Below are positions 1 through 10,799 of a stretch of DNA of 64,000 nt, piece by piece. Position 1 is the stretch's first letter; every line of letters begins with the position of its first letter. Below the pieces are notes generated by a model. That model was not told where the DNA came from. It made no database searches and worked only from the letters and a program-made list of their open reading frames with translations. The stretch is from Maniola hyperantus (lineage: Eukaryota > Arthropoda > Insecta > Lepidoptera > Nymphalidae): NCBI RefSeq assembly GCF_902806685.2, contig NC_048539.1, forward strand, positions 15,354,378 to 15,418,377, given 5' to 3'. A program made the position numbers and the translations under genes.

Positions 1-707
1 CGAGACGTTGGTTTTATGTTCCGTCTAACAAATATTGAGCATCCGTCAAGCACCACATATCAAATGAATCAATCTTTTTAACATGGTATTAAATTATACC
101 TAATTGATTATATTTTTACATTTAAACTACCTAAACCTAAGACAAATAAAATTGGAATACCTGTTGAGATGTAGGGGGCCCTACGTTGGGTCCGGGGGGC
201 CTCAGCGGCGCCGGACCTCGAAGTGGTGGCGCTCCTCCCATTGGCTGTCAAACAATTTTTACTACATTTGTGGAAAGGTTTTTTATGGAATCTTATAGAC
301 TTTTATTTATCTAAAGAAAAAAACCGGCCAAGTGCGAGTCAGACTCGCGCACTGAGGGTTCCGAACTACAAACGTATTTTATCGACATTTTCCCACGGGA
401 TTTTTAAAAACCTAAATCCACGCGTACGAAGTCGCGAGCATCAGCTAGTAAATAAATAAAAGACCTTTGGGTGAAAGTTTCTAACTGGCTTTCAAGGAGA
501 TTCTCAATTCGGTGCTTATTGTTTAAATAGTTTTATTAAAAGTAAATGTTTATGTTTTTTTAAACACGATTTTTATTCCTATAAAAATCGATATCCCTCC
601 ATGAAGTGAAGTGAGATCCTTCCATGAAGATTTGTAGTCAAATCAGTTTAGAACATTTATCAGTCTCTGGGCAAAATGGCGGGAGTTAGAGGGAGAAGAC
701 TTTGTCG
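1..707. repeat. brahma intron 4 with chimeric repeat fragments
   Basis: No exon seen. From 316 to about 392 lies the start of the CCGGCCAAGTGCGAGTCAGA repeat. It switches at about 393 to the 3' end of the GCGGACGAAGTCGCGGGC repeat, so two repeat families are joined within one fragment. The short GC-rich piece at 170-235 is unassigned. Confidence 0.45.
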
Positions 708-975
708 ACCTCCCTGGTGCAGTGGTGAGCGCTATGGTCTTATGAGTGGGAGGTCCCGGGTTTGTTTCCCGGTAGGTGCAATTTGGGGATTTATAATTTC
801 CAAATTGTCTCTGGTCTGGCTTGGTGGGAGGCTACGACCATGGCTAGTTAACATCCTACCGGCAAGTACGATACTGCGTAGAAACCGATCAGGGGTATGA
901 GTTTTTAATGATACTGTCATACCCAGGAGTCAAGGACTAAAGTATCAAAATTTAAAAATAAACGTAATAAATAAT
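708..975 (+). repeat. tRNA-derived SINE in brahma intron 4
   Basis: The head TCCCTGGTGCAGTGGTGAGC and GGAGGTCCCGGGTTTGTTTCC resemble tRNA box A and box B. The body (GTGGGAGGCTACGACCATGG) and A-rich tail match the element at 41640. Confidence 0.6.
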
Positions 976-997
976 AGAACTTAGTATTCTGTGGTAC

Positions 998-3900
998 CAG
1001 ATTGACCAGCGGCGGCGTGGGCTGCGTGGGCGGCGCCATCTGGCCGGTCATGGGCAGCGGCGTGGGCGGTGCGCCGCCACCGCCGCGCGCCGCGTCGCCG
1101 CCCACCACGCCCTTGCCACCCGCCATCCCCGCACCCTGCCCGCCCGCCTGCGCTTGTCTGGACACACAAAACGTTACTACACTATTTTCCCTTTTTATTT
1201 GAACAAATTATTTTAATTACTTTATAAACGTACCGAAACACCATTTTTGCGCTGGATCAAACCCAGTGCAAAAATAGCGTTTTGGTACGATTTAAAAATC
1301 ACTGCCATAATGAAATGAAGTATGTATAGTACGCTACAGGTCGAGATGGCAATCGGGGTAAGAGGCGCGGAGGAATCCCCCCACACCCGCGCTCGCCCAC
1401 ACCGAGTTAGCGCGGGGGCATCCCCACCCCGATTGCCATCTCAACCTGTCGCGTACTATACCTTAAAGCTTTCATATAACATTTCACAGTTGGGCACAAG
1501 TGGGCCCAGGGTTCATTACAATGCCCATGGTTGGTTAACTTACCCTTGGCTATAGGGCGAGGGCGGCTGTGCAGGCGGCGTGGGGCACTCGGGCGGCGTG
1601 TCTCCAGTTCGCTTCCCGGCCGCCATCATAGCTATTTGTTGCGTAATGGGCTGGTTGCAAGCCAGCTTCCGATATGCCGCTATTTGGGCTCTGAAACAAT
1701 TAAAAAAATACTTACAAAAATTGTAATCATAAAAATCGAAATAGTTGAATGTTATTTGTTATTGTTGTTTACATAAATGATTATTTACATAAGATTACGT
1801 ACTTTAGTTGGCTCAGTTGGTTGTTGGAAAAGAGCCCCTTATTTGGGTCTTGTGGGTTAGACCGCGCGCGGATGGCCAACAGCTGCGAGTATCGCGGGTC
1901 CTCTTGTAACCCCTTCTCCTCCATGGAGTCGATAGCTCGCTGCAACGCGTTGAGATTGTCGGGGCCCGATGCGGCGAGCGAGCCCTGCATCGGAGATGAG
2001 GAAGGCGCTCCGTTGGCCGACGTGGAGGGCGGCGGCGCCGAGCCGTGCGGCGGAGTCTGCGCCGAGGGTGGCTGCTGCGGCGCGCCCGATTGCACCTGGT
2101 TCGCGGGCGCACCGCCTGGCGCTGTGGGCGCACCGCCGGCCGAAGGCGCAGCATGGGAGTAGCCCGCTTGCGACGCCATCATGCTGTGATGTGGAGGCAT
2201 AGGCGGCATTCCTTGAGGATGTCCGCCGTGTGGCGGTGGGCCACCTAGCGGCAGAGGAGGCCCCTGAGGCCCTTGTGGTCCATTACCAGGCGGCGGAGGG
2301 CCGCTACCCATTGTCATCGGACCCTGCAACCAATCATTAAACAAATGTTTACTTTCAATATTTCAGTTTGTGTTAATTATGTGGAGCCAGCATCAGATAT
2401 TCAGTAAATGTAATGGAACCATGCTGACTGCCAACCAACCTTTGCAAAAGAATAAAAATTGTTACATTCTGCTCCTATTTGACAAAACTATGGAGTAACA
2501 ACAACAAAAGTTTTCACTCCCTACCCTAAAAAAAAACCTTTGTTTTTAGGGTTCTGTAGTAAACAGGAACTCTTATAGTTTCGCGATGTCCGTCCGTCTG
2601 TCTGTCCGTCCGTCCGTCCTCGGTTAAACTCAGAGACTATTAGTGCTAGAAATCTGTAATTTGGCATGGGTATAAATATTAATCACGCCGACAAAGTGGT
2701 GAAATAAAATTGTGATAAATATTTTTTTAGGGTAGCTCCCCTACATGTAAAGTGGGGATGAATTATTTTTTCTCGTCTACCCCAGAGTGTGGGGTATCGT
2801 TGAATAGGTCTTTTAAAAATATTGTGGCTATGGGAACATCAGTTTTCGATTTCTAGATTTGTTTGTAAAATATGATGTTTTAAAGTGCTAATTTTTATTA
2901 CTGTCAATTAGTGTCCCCCCTCTATTGAAAAATTCACAGCAGTAGTATATAATAATCAATTTTAAAAGAAAACTATCATGGCTAAGTAGGAGTTATATCT
3001 GTTTTTCCAGGTTATAATTATTATTGTACTACGTAGATATTATGAGTTGCATATTTAACCATCGTCCTAGCACTATCCTATATATATCCTATGTATATGG
3101 GTATATATAATTATATTTATTTGTGTATTATTTGAATGTACTGTGTATGTAGTCTAATTTATAATAATAACTAGGGCCATTTTCGGCTGCCGCACCAACC
3201 CGTGCTTTCGTGATTCCTTTCGTCAAAGGTTGCCTGGAAGAGATCGCTTTAGCGATAAGGCCGCCTTTGCATGCTACATCTATTAGAATAAGATCCTGTA
3301 TTGTGTTTTTTCAATGTTTACTTTGTGTTGTGTGCAATAAAGTGTCAATAAATAAATAAATAAATAAATATCCTAGGTCAGCTATAGTAATTGTGACTAC
3401 GGAACCATACACTGCGCGTGGCCCGCCACGCACTTGGCCGGTTTTTATTTCAAATCACAGCCATATTGATTTTAATCAATAAAATGGATACAAAATTGAG
3501 ATTAATACTATTTATTATGATTTTCCTTCCAGTTAGTAAAAGTGATTATGTTCTTTATGAAATAACAGCATTTAATCCTCGTGAAAGAGTTATATTATAC
3601 AATATGCAATCAAAAATAACTTCAGTAATTTTTTTGAATGGTGTGTCAAATGAAGCTGCTATTCCTATGAATGTGGTTGTAAATAAAAAAATATATCATA
3701 TGTTTGAAGGCAGTATGCGATCTTTGAAAATACAGTGTAATCTTGTGTCCCAGATTAAATCGTTAGTACTCTTTAGAACAGTTAATTTATTTTTGTTGTT
3801 AATTATAATCTACAAATCTATACTAATATTATAAATGCGAAAGTGTGTCTGTCTGCTAGCTTTTCACGGCTCAACAGTTAAACCGATTTTGATGAAATTT

Positions 3901-6900
3901 GCTACAGGGATAGCTTACATCCCGGGGAAGGACATAGACTTTTTATCCCGGAAAATCAAAGAGATCCTACGGGATTCTTAAAGGCCCATCCGATTAACCG
4001 ATTTATATAGAATTTGGTACAGAGGTAGCTTGTATCCCGTAAATTGATATACTTAGTCAACTTTTATACTGGAAAATCAAAGAGTTCCCAAGGACTTTTT
4101 AAAAACCCTAAATCCACGCGGACGAAGTCGCGGGCATCCTCTATAACAATATTTATATTGCAGAGAACAATTATTCTCATACCAGAAACATAGAACTGTA
4201 TCATCCGCTAATATATCTGATACTTTTTATGATTGGGATGAAATATTAAAATGGATTGCAAGAAAAATAAATAGAAAGTTTAAAAAGGTTGTTGTTGCAA
4301 AAACATATGAAAAACGAGATATTTTTTTTTTGAAAACAACAATGAATAGAAAAAATCCTATAGTTTTTATAGTAGGAGGAGAAGAAGGAATGGACTGGAT
4401 ATCTTCAGCTGTTATATTGAATTTATTGAATGATTTATTAGACAATGTTGATGAGCTAAAATTGCTTATAGCCAACTTTAATTTTTATTTCATGCCAATT
4501 TTAAATCCAGATGGCTTTGTTTACAGTAAGAAAGAGGTTGGTAAAAAATAAAAAATAACAAATACCACAAGAAATAAGTACTTAAGATATATTGCTCAGA
4601 TTTTAAGGTCCCAAAATTATGTTGCAAAGGACAAAACTTGAATTCATCATAAAATAAAATTAAGCAATTTGACCACAATTTCAGGATAGGTTTTGGTCAA
4701 AAAATAGACGAAAGCTGGACACAGAAACCAATTGTGAAAACGAAAATGAGCCTATTGGAGTCAGCATTGCTCGGAATTGGTTTTATCAAAAGACATTGAA
4801 GAGTTAGATAAATCTTTTACCTAAAACACTTACTTACTTACTTAAATATTATCATTCGTATTTTAGTTATCTACTATATTACCAGAGTTTATACACAGGC
4901 AGCACAGGTATTTAGAGATTGTGTACAAGAGAATCGGCCATAATGTATGGTTATTCTATGCATAAACGATTAAAAAAAATTAAGTAATCATAAAATGTAT
5001 AGGTTCTTATTTTACTAATCATGGTCTGAATTGATTAATTATTATTGATATTTTACCATTTGATATTTGACCAATAATTTTAATTTAATTTTAGGGGTAG
5101 GTGAAGCATGCAACTCTGTTTATATTGGACACATACCAATCTCAGAAGAAGAAAATCAAGGGTTGTCATACGTTCTGAACAACTTGGCTCTGAGCATGAT
5201 ATCATTCATCAATGTAAGAGGTTTTGGGCAGTACATAACAGTGCCATATGCAGATGTGTCTGCCAAAATCAACAATCACGACATTGTAGTAAGTAACTAG
5301 GTATAAAATATCAATGTGGCTAATTCTTTTGTACACAGTCTCTTAGCTAAACCAACATGACAGGTTGAAATGTCCCTTTCATAATGTTCCCTGCGGAAAA
5401 GGGCAGCACTAAATTTAGAGTAGTCAATTTAGTTTAGTTTAGAGATTGTGCATAACAGAACTAGCCAAATTACAGCTCAAAGTATACAATAATTTTTGAT
5501 TGAATTGTATTGCCCAGGTACCTGTTGTAACAAGTTATCAATACTAAGTAATATTATTAAGAGAAATTTGTTAGTTTGTATGTAGATCATAGGGGTTAAT
5601 GTCTGGAAATAATGTTCAGATTCTGAAATTTCATTCACTGTTAGATATATATTGTATATTCTCTCAGAAGTCACAGTCACTACCCCTATTATAAATGCGA
5701 AATTGTGTTTGTTTGTTGGTTTGTCCTTCAATCACGTCGCAACGGAACAACATGATTTTTAGGGTTCCGTACCTCAAAAGGAAAAACGGAAACCTTATAG
5801 GATCACTTTGTTGTCTGTCTGTCCGTCTGTCTGTGTCTGTCTGTCAAGAAACCTACAGGGTACTTCCCGTTGACCTAGAGTCATGAAATTTGGCAGGTAG
5901 AAAGATCTTATAGCTGACATTTGGGGAAGACCTGGAGAGTGACAAAGGCAACTTTTTATCCTGAAAAATCAAAGAGTTCCCACATGATTTTTACAACCTA
6001 AATCCACGCGTACGAAGTCGCGGGCATCAGCTAGTAGGTTATAAATAAATGCTTCACTGTATTACTTCATGTGCCGAATAATATGATTGTGTTTTTAACA
6101 TTTCTTTCAGATGGAAATCCTGAAAGCTACTAGTTATAAAGTGAGAACAAAACATAACACAACCATTGACATAGGAACAACTTCAAATTATTTTTGTAAG
6201 TTTTAAATGTAGCATAATCACTTTATTGTATTACTAGCTTATGCTCGCGACTTCGTCCGCATGGACTACAGAAATTTCAAACCCCTATTTCACCCCCTTA
6301 GGGTTTGAATTTTTAAAAATCTCTTATTAGCGGATGCCTACGTCATAATAGCTATCTGCATGCCAAATTTTAGCCTGATCCATCCAGTAGTTTAAGCTGT
6401 GCGTTGATAGATCAGTCAGTCAGTCACCTTTTTCTTTTATATATATATAGAAAAGAAAAGACTAGCTTATGCTCGCGACTTCGTCCACATGGACTACACA
6501 AATTTCAAACCCCTATTTCACCCCCTTAGGGTTTTAATTTTCGAAAATCCTTTCTTAGCAGATGCCTACGTTATAATAGCTATCTGCATACCAAATTTCA
6601 GCCCGATCCATCCAGTAGTTAAAGCTGTGCGTTGATAGATCAGTCAGTCAGTTACCTTTTCTTTTTATATATTTAGATTTGGAACGAAATCTAATTACCT
6701 AATTGAATTACATATAATATGTAATAGCCTATTTTCATTTAACAGAGGCCAAGTTTCTAGTTTGTATGTAGGTACAAATCAGTGAGTGTACTCCTGTAGT
6801 GTGTGATCTACTAATTTAATTTAATTGTTAGAAGTTCCCTAACTGTCGTGAACTGTGACAATATTTCATTGTTTTTTAGACAATTTCACTGGTAATATGG

Positions 6901-8281
6901 CAGACTGGGTGAAGAATAAACTCAATACACCATTAGTGTATACTGTTTACTTAGATGACATTTTCAGCATCCCCCCACATCCCAAGAACATTAAAACCAT
7001 AAGCAAACAATTTTACACTATCTTGAACGAGTCATTACTTGTTACTAAAGATATTTATGGACCTTTATTTAATGATGGAATAAAAGCAACAATTAATTTC
7101 TTGTTATTAAATACAATTTTCATATTACAAATATTATGGTTAACTATTGTGTAATTGAGGCTAAAATATTTCAGAATAAATACAATTCTTGAAGAAATAT
7201 AGACATGTTAGTTTACTAATATTGTACATCAACCTTTAGAAAGAGATAGTGGTTTCGTAGAGCGTTCTCTGTTGTTGAAACCGACAAAGCATCACATTGA
7301 TATGAGTGACAGAGACAACGCTATACGAAACCGAAATCTCTTTAATAGTTGATGTACAATATTTCCTGCCAGCTACGGTACTTTCAGTACTATTGCTATA
7401 TATCGATTATTTATAGTACTTAAGAAGAAATGCTATCAGTAAGTAGTGCTTTAAATAAATAGTTTGAAGGATAATGTACATATATAATTGCTAATTTTCA
7501 TTTAGCTTTAAACAAATAACTATAAAGTCAAAGCAGACACTTTCCCAATTAGATTTTGTATGACACTGCAGTTAACGTCCAACTCAACTTTCACTTTCGG
7601 TTTCAGTCAAAATACCACTTTTGGGATTGGCCAAAATGGGTTGAAGTTTTAGCTAAAGCTAAAGGTTTCTGGTAAATGCCAAAATCGAACGCGTTGTTAC
7701 AAATGTGCGAAAATGCACTGGAAGAAGCATGTTTCAATTAATATGCAATAAAGTAAAAAAAAATATGGTATTTTAATGATCGAACACTCATTTTTTTCTT
7801 ATAATCTTACCTGATTTGGTGGCATATGTGCAATTTGATGCTGCATGTATCCATGAGGAGGCCCCTGGACGGGCATGTTTGGATGTTGTGGATTGTTAGG
7901 CATATTAGAATGACCATTTGGGCCACCTGGCCCTTGATGTGATCCCTGTGTATTCATAGGATGTCCTGGTGGACCAGGCATGTGTGGTCCGACCATGTGC
8001 GGCGACATTTGATGTCCAGACGGCGGAATTCCAGGATGTTGCTGCGGTCCACCATTGGTATTAGTGGCCATCGTATGGGCTGGCCCTGAAGATGACATAT
8101 GATTTTGCATAGGTGGTTGTGCAGCACTTGGAGGATGTGCTGGTGGTGGTCCATTTACGTGTTGTTGGTTGTAAGGACTGTGCGGGGACTGCGGCGGTGC
8201 TGGACTCTGCGTCGGCGGCCCCATGGGACTGGGAGCTTGTGGTGGCGGCATAGGGCTGCTCTGTGGAGATGGGCTTGCCAT
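998..8281 (-). CDS. brm: Brahma (SWI/SNF ATPase), N-terminal part, exons 1-4
   Basis: Brahma is the ATP-dependent motor of the BAP/PBAP SWI/SNF nucleosome-remodelling complexes and acts in the nucleus. Exons on the minus strand: 8281-7811, 2323-1803, 1690-1544 and 1157-998. They splice in frame to 433 residues. The protein starts MASPSPQSSPMPPPQAP, very close to fly Brahma. It continues as a Pro/Gly/His/Gln-rich low-complexity region, then has NLNALQRAIDSMEEKGLQED before the QLQ domain (about 321-356, split by the exon 2/3 junction: SNNQLSQL then KAQIAAYRKLACNQP). The HSA, helicase and bromodomain exons must lie before base 1, so the gene is partial here. Intron 1 is about 5.5 kb and holds another gene on the opposite strand. 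The last donor (998) is the least certain junction. The start is the ATG at the conserved MASPSP; a non-ATG upstream extension is ignored. The family assignment is secure. Confidence 0.93.
1230..1288. repeat. Small hairpin MITE in brahma intron 3
   Basis: Near-perfect 26-bp arms: GTACCGAAACACCATTTTTG is mirrored by CAAAAATAGCGTTTTGGTAC around a short loop. Confidence 0.6.
1325..1460. repeat. Palindromic MITE in brahma intron 3
   Basis: Terminal inverted repeats of about 35 bp (TATAGTACGCTACAGGTCGA at the left, mirrored at the right by TCAACCTGTCGCGTACTATA) around a GC-rich core. A related fragment (CCCCGATTACCAACTCGACC) is present at about 10356 inside the hAT element. Confidence 0.7.
2535..2680 (-). 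repeat. Interspersed repeat fragment in brahma intron 1
   Basis: Contains the GTCCGTCCGTCTGTCTGTCC stretch and TTAGGGTTCTGTAGTAAACA typical of the CCGGCCAAGTGCGAGTC repeat group, in reverse orientation. The rest of 2324-3170 is AT-rich without recognised features. Confidence 0.4.
3175..3370 (+). mobile_element. LINE 3' end with (AATA)n tail
   Basis: Sequence from TTTCGGCTGCCGCACCAACC through GATCGCTTTAGCGATAAGGC to a TAAATAAATAAATAAA tail. The same segment occurs in reverse at 31745-31925, so it is a 5'-truncated non-LTR retrotransposon 3' untranslated end. Confidence 0.6.
3484..7154 (+). CDS. M14 carboxypeptidase-like protein without catalytic residues, nested in brahma intron 1
   Basis: Exons: 3484 to about 3755 (end uncertain), 4164-4536, 4685-4802, 5095-5288, 6111-6195 and 6880-7154, giving roughly 435 residues. 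The N-terminus has a signal peptide (MDTKLRLILFIMIFLPVSKS) and a propeptide-like segment (DYVLYEITAFNPRE). The fold is recognisable from PILNPDGFVYS, DRFWSKNRRKL, ARNWFYQK, GFGQYITVPY and TGNMADW. The zinc/catalytic sites are lost: the family motif GxHxREW reads GEEGMDW (His to Glu, Glu to Asp), the third zinc His aligns with Arg before GFGQY, and the FELRD glutamate is Tyr in VYLDD. The substrate-binding Arg of RNW and the Tyr of the YxxxGxxxDW region remain. The C-terminus is hydrophobic (INFLLLNTIFILQILWL), suggesting a membrane or GPI anchor. Frames are open and junctions are sound, so I read it as an expressed pseudo-enzyme rather than a dead gene. Whether there is an additional small exon before 4164 is unknown. 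Confidence 0.82.
3826..4138 (+). repeat. Family B repeat in intron 1 of the nested gene
   Basis: Runs from ATATTATAAATGCGAAAGTG through CTAGCTTTTCACGGC and ATCCCGGAAAATCAAAGAG to CGCGGACGAAGTCGCGGGCA. I use family B for this lepidopteran repeat throughout. It sits 25 bp before a splice acceptor. Confidence 0.7.
5317..5469. repeat. TIR element (MITE family E) in an intron of the nested gene
   Basis: Ends are GTGGCTAATTCTTTTGTACA and the reverse complement-like TTGTGCATAACAGAACTAGC, with TTTAGTTTAGTTTAGAGATT before the right end. A half copy lies at 4910-4945 and a full copy at 19744-19912. Confidence 0.6.
5683..6035 (+). repeat. Family B repeat interrupted by a family C piece
   Basis: Begins ATTATAAATGCGAAATTGTG and ends CGCGTACGAAGTCGCGGGCA. 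The middle (5757-5900) carries TTAGGGTTCCGTACCTCAAA and the GTCTGTCTGTC tract of family C. Confidence 0.6.
6233..6675 (+). repeat. Two tandem family A repeats in the nested gene
   Basis: Two ~225-bp copies in the same orientation (6233-6455 and 6462-6675). Each has GCGACTTCGTCC, TTCAAACCCCTATTTCACCC, GCCAAATTTCAGCC, and ends GATAGATCAGTCAGTCAG with a CTTTTTATATATTTAGA-like tail. Confidence 0.75.
7175..7180 (+). terminator. AATAAA poly(A) signal of the nested carboxypeptidase-like gene
   Basis: AATAAA 20 bp after the stop codon of the nested gene. It ends transcription inside the brahma intron, before the palindromic MITE at 7221. Confidence 0.55.
7221..7360. repeat. 140-bp palindromic MITE (family D), copy 1
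   Basis: ATTGTACATCAAC at the left mirrors GTTGATGTACAAT at the right. Inner arms GGTTTCGTAGAGCGTTCTCT and ACGCTATACGAAACC also pair. Relatives lie at 38202 and 40259. It sits between the nested gene's poly(A) site and brahma exon 1. Confidence 0.75.
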
Positions 8282-8730
8282 CTTGACTAAATTGTTAGCA
8301 CATAACAAACACTGATAGTCAGAAATCTGATAGACTCAGGATTTATGGCGGATCGTATCGCGTCACTATAATATTGAAAAGTGTCACAAATTGTACAATT
8401 GATTTATAAACTACAAATCATTCAAGAATTCAATGTCACTGATATTAATTGCAAATGTTATATTTAACAGTTTTAACACCTCCTTAGCAGCATTTTTGAT
8501 TTTTCAATGTATAGGGCATAGAGATAGTAATCATTCATCTATGGATCTAAGGTAGGTATAGGGTAATTTATTCATCCAAGCCACAGAGCCACAGACTAAT
8601 GCCACAACTGCAGGGCCGTAAAATAAAAAAAAGATAATATAATCACTACAAGAGAACCACAGATATACCAAAGAACCCTGATTAAGAGCCAGAGTATAGG
8701 TAGTAAGTAGAATAGTAAGTACTGTGTAAC

Positions 8731-10447
8731 CAAGGGCGGATCCAGGGGGGGGGGGGGGGGTCATGGGGGTCATGACCCCCCCTGGGCTGCGTCCAGGACC
8801 TAGGTGGACCACTAATTAAAATTGTTAATCATAATGTTTTTTATATTTTTATATACCTAGATTTTATGTAAGTTCCTTCAATACTTAGTCAATTTAATAT
8901 AATATTTTGTATGATGGCAAAAACATTATGTTCTTGCGAACAAACGCATCCAAAATTTGAATTTTACCGCGCCACCGCTACCTTTCATCGAGATGTCACA
9001 TTTCGTGTGACGTTCTTCAATGATTGAAGAACATCACACGGCACTTGCCCAGGGCCCACGATCGATTGGGGCCCAGTAGTCCCTGCCAGATCACCAAACT
9101 ATAACAGACCAACCGATATTTTAATACCCAAAAACATATTTATTTCGATAAAATCAACGGTCAAAAAAGCCATCTCAAACAAAGGACCGTAGAGATTGTT
9201 AAATAGTCATGACTGACTTATATCCGATCTTTATTGTCTTTACTGATAACGCAAATGATAGAATATTTCATTCTTTTTGACACTTTAAAAAAAATTGTCG
9301 ACAGTAAAAACCTCTAAAAGTAAAAAATAATATTTATTATATACCTATATTGTATTGGTCGGATTGGTCCTTTACGTTTATTATTTATAGTAAAGTTTTT
9401 ATTATCCAAGCGCTCGTTGCATCTGGGGACCCCTAAAGATAATAGAACTATTCTTTCTGGCATTTATCTATATCGTAATACAATATTTCAGACATTTATC
9501 TTTTCTTTTTTTGTAAATAATGTCATAAAATTTGCGCTCGCTTCGCTCGCACGTTCTGTTCACTACAATTAAAAATCCCTTCCGAGATGCAAGCTATCAC
9601 TGAGTAGTACCTACCTACCTACATTTGGCCGTGAAAAAGTACCTAACAAGATGATAGACAGACAGAAAATTTCGCGCTCGCTTCGCTCGCGCTTTTGTTT
9701 TGTATTAGTTGTTGCCCGCCCGCAACCTTGTCCGCATTGATTTAGGTTTTCAAAAAACCGTTGGAACTCTTTGATTTTCCGCATAAAAAGTGTATGCAGG
9801 TTTCCGGGATGAAAGCTTTCTCTGTGTAGTACTTGGTTAAAAAGATAGACCGTCAAATGGTAACAGATAAGTAGATAGACACGCTTTCGCATTTATAATA
9901 TTAGTAGCTACCTTATGATTTTTTCGTAAATATATGAAATATTTCGCGCTCGCTTCGCTCGCGCTTTTACTTTATATTGGTTGATGCCCGCAACTTCGTC
10001 CACATAGATTTAGTTTTTTAAAATTTCCGTGAGAACCCTTTAATTTTCCGGGATAAAAAGCCGTTTCCGAGTGTAAACTATCTCTGAATAGTACCAAATT
10101 TTGATTTAGAATATGGACTTTGAAAAGATAACAGATAGATAGAAACATTCGCATTTATAATACGTCTAGAACGTGACTTATCTGCTTTCTTTGCCTATTC
10201 CAAGAAAATTACTATTTTCTACTCTGCCAAGCTAGCTACTCTGTCAAGATCATAAGGGCCCCGTATTCTAATGTGCCCAGGGCCTCCAATAGGTTAAAGA
10301 CGGCCCTGCGTGCGGGGCGTCCCCCCCCCCCTACCCCCGCTCGTCATACCCCGATTACCAACTCGACCTGTCGCAAGGGGTCGAGATGTTGTGACTTGAC
10401 CACGACTATGTGACCCCCCCCTGGCACCAAAGCTGGATCCGCCCTTG
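8731..10447. mobile_element. Non-autonomous hAT-type element with 8-bp target duplication
   Basis: Terminal inverted repeats CAAGGGCGGATCCAG and CTGGATCCGCCCTTG are perfect over 15 bp. They are flanked by identical 8-bp TGTGTAAC (8723-8730 and 10448-10455), the hallmark of the hAT superfamily. The empty site is seen at about 16444 (CTGTGTAACCGCGTATGAGA). Length 1717 bp. No transposase frame is visible. The interior holds a G17 run (8744-8760), reversed family B fragments, and pieces of a second hAT-like end (GGGCCTCCAATAGGTTAAAG at 10276). Confidence 0.88.
9528..9975. repeat. Three GCGCTCGCTTCGCTCGCGC modules inside the hAT element
   Basis: Near-identical GCGCTCGCTTCGCTCGC blocks at about 9532, 9673 and 9946. 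Each is followed (9700 and later) by a reversed family B fragment (GCCCGCAACTTCGTCCACAT type). GCTCGCTTCGCTCGC is itself partly palindromic. Confidence 0.6.
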
Positions 10448-10519
10448 TGTGTAACCGCGTATGAGATAGCGAAAGCACGACGTAACGTTGAATAACACGA
10501 CAATTATTACCATTGTTTA

Positions 10520-10799
10520 GTTGTTACGCAGGCGAAGCCAGCGGCTGATACATAGTGAGCCAGCGCAACATGCATTCCCATTCCCACGTACGAATACGAC
10601 CCGTATAGCTGACGCGGCGTAATACCAGAACCCGCGCGATGTGGGAATCGTAATATTAAGTTAGAATATTCTCATCCTTAGAGATAAGCACTAGTTTTTA
10701 GTCTTTTCATTTAAATGTAACTTTGAATATAATTATTATAAGGATATTATCGCCGACTAGTTTTCTTCCATCCACCTCCTGCGAGCCTAAACATTACTT
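10520..10799. repeat. 280-bp insertion within the shared intergenic segment
   Basis: Relative to the copy at 16495-16515 (ATTGTTTAGTAGTCAATA), this copy is split between GTTTAG and TAGTCAATA by 280 bp beginning TTGTTACGCAGGCGAAGCCA and ending AAACATTACTTAG. TTAG is present at both junctions, so a short target duplication is possible. Confidence 0.5.

Noticed and set aside
1969..2248. Plus-strand ORFs of 67-77 codons
   Set aside because: Antisense shadows of GC-rich brahma exon 2.
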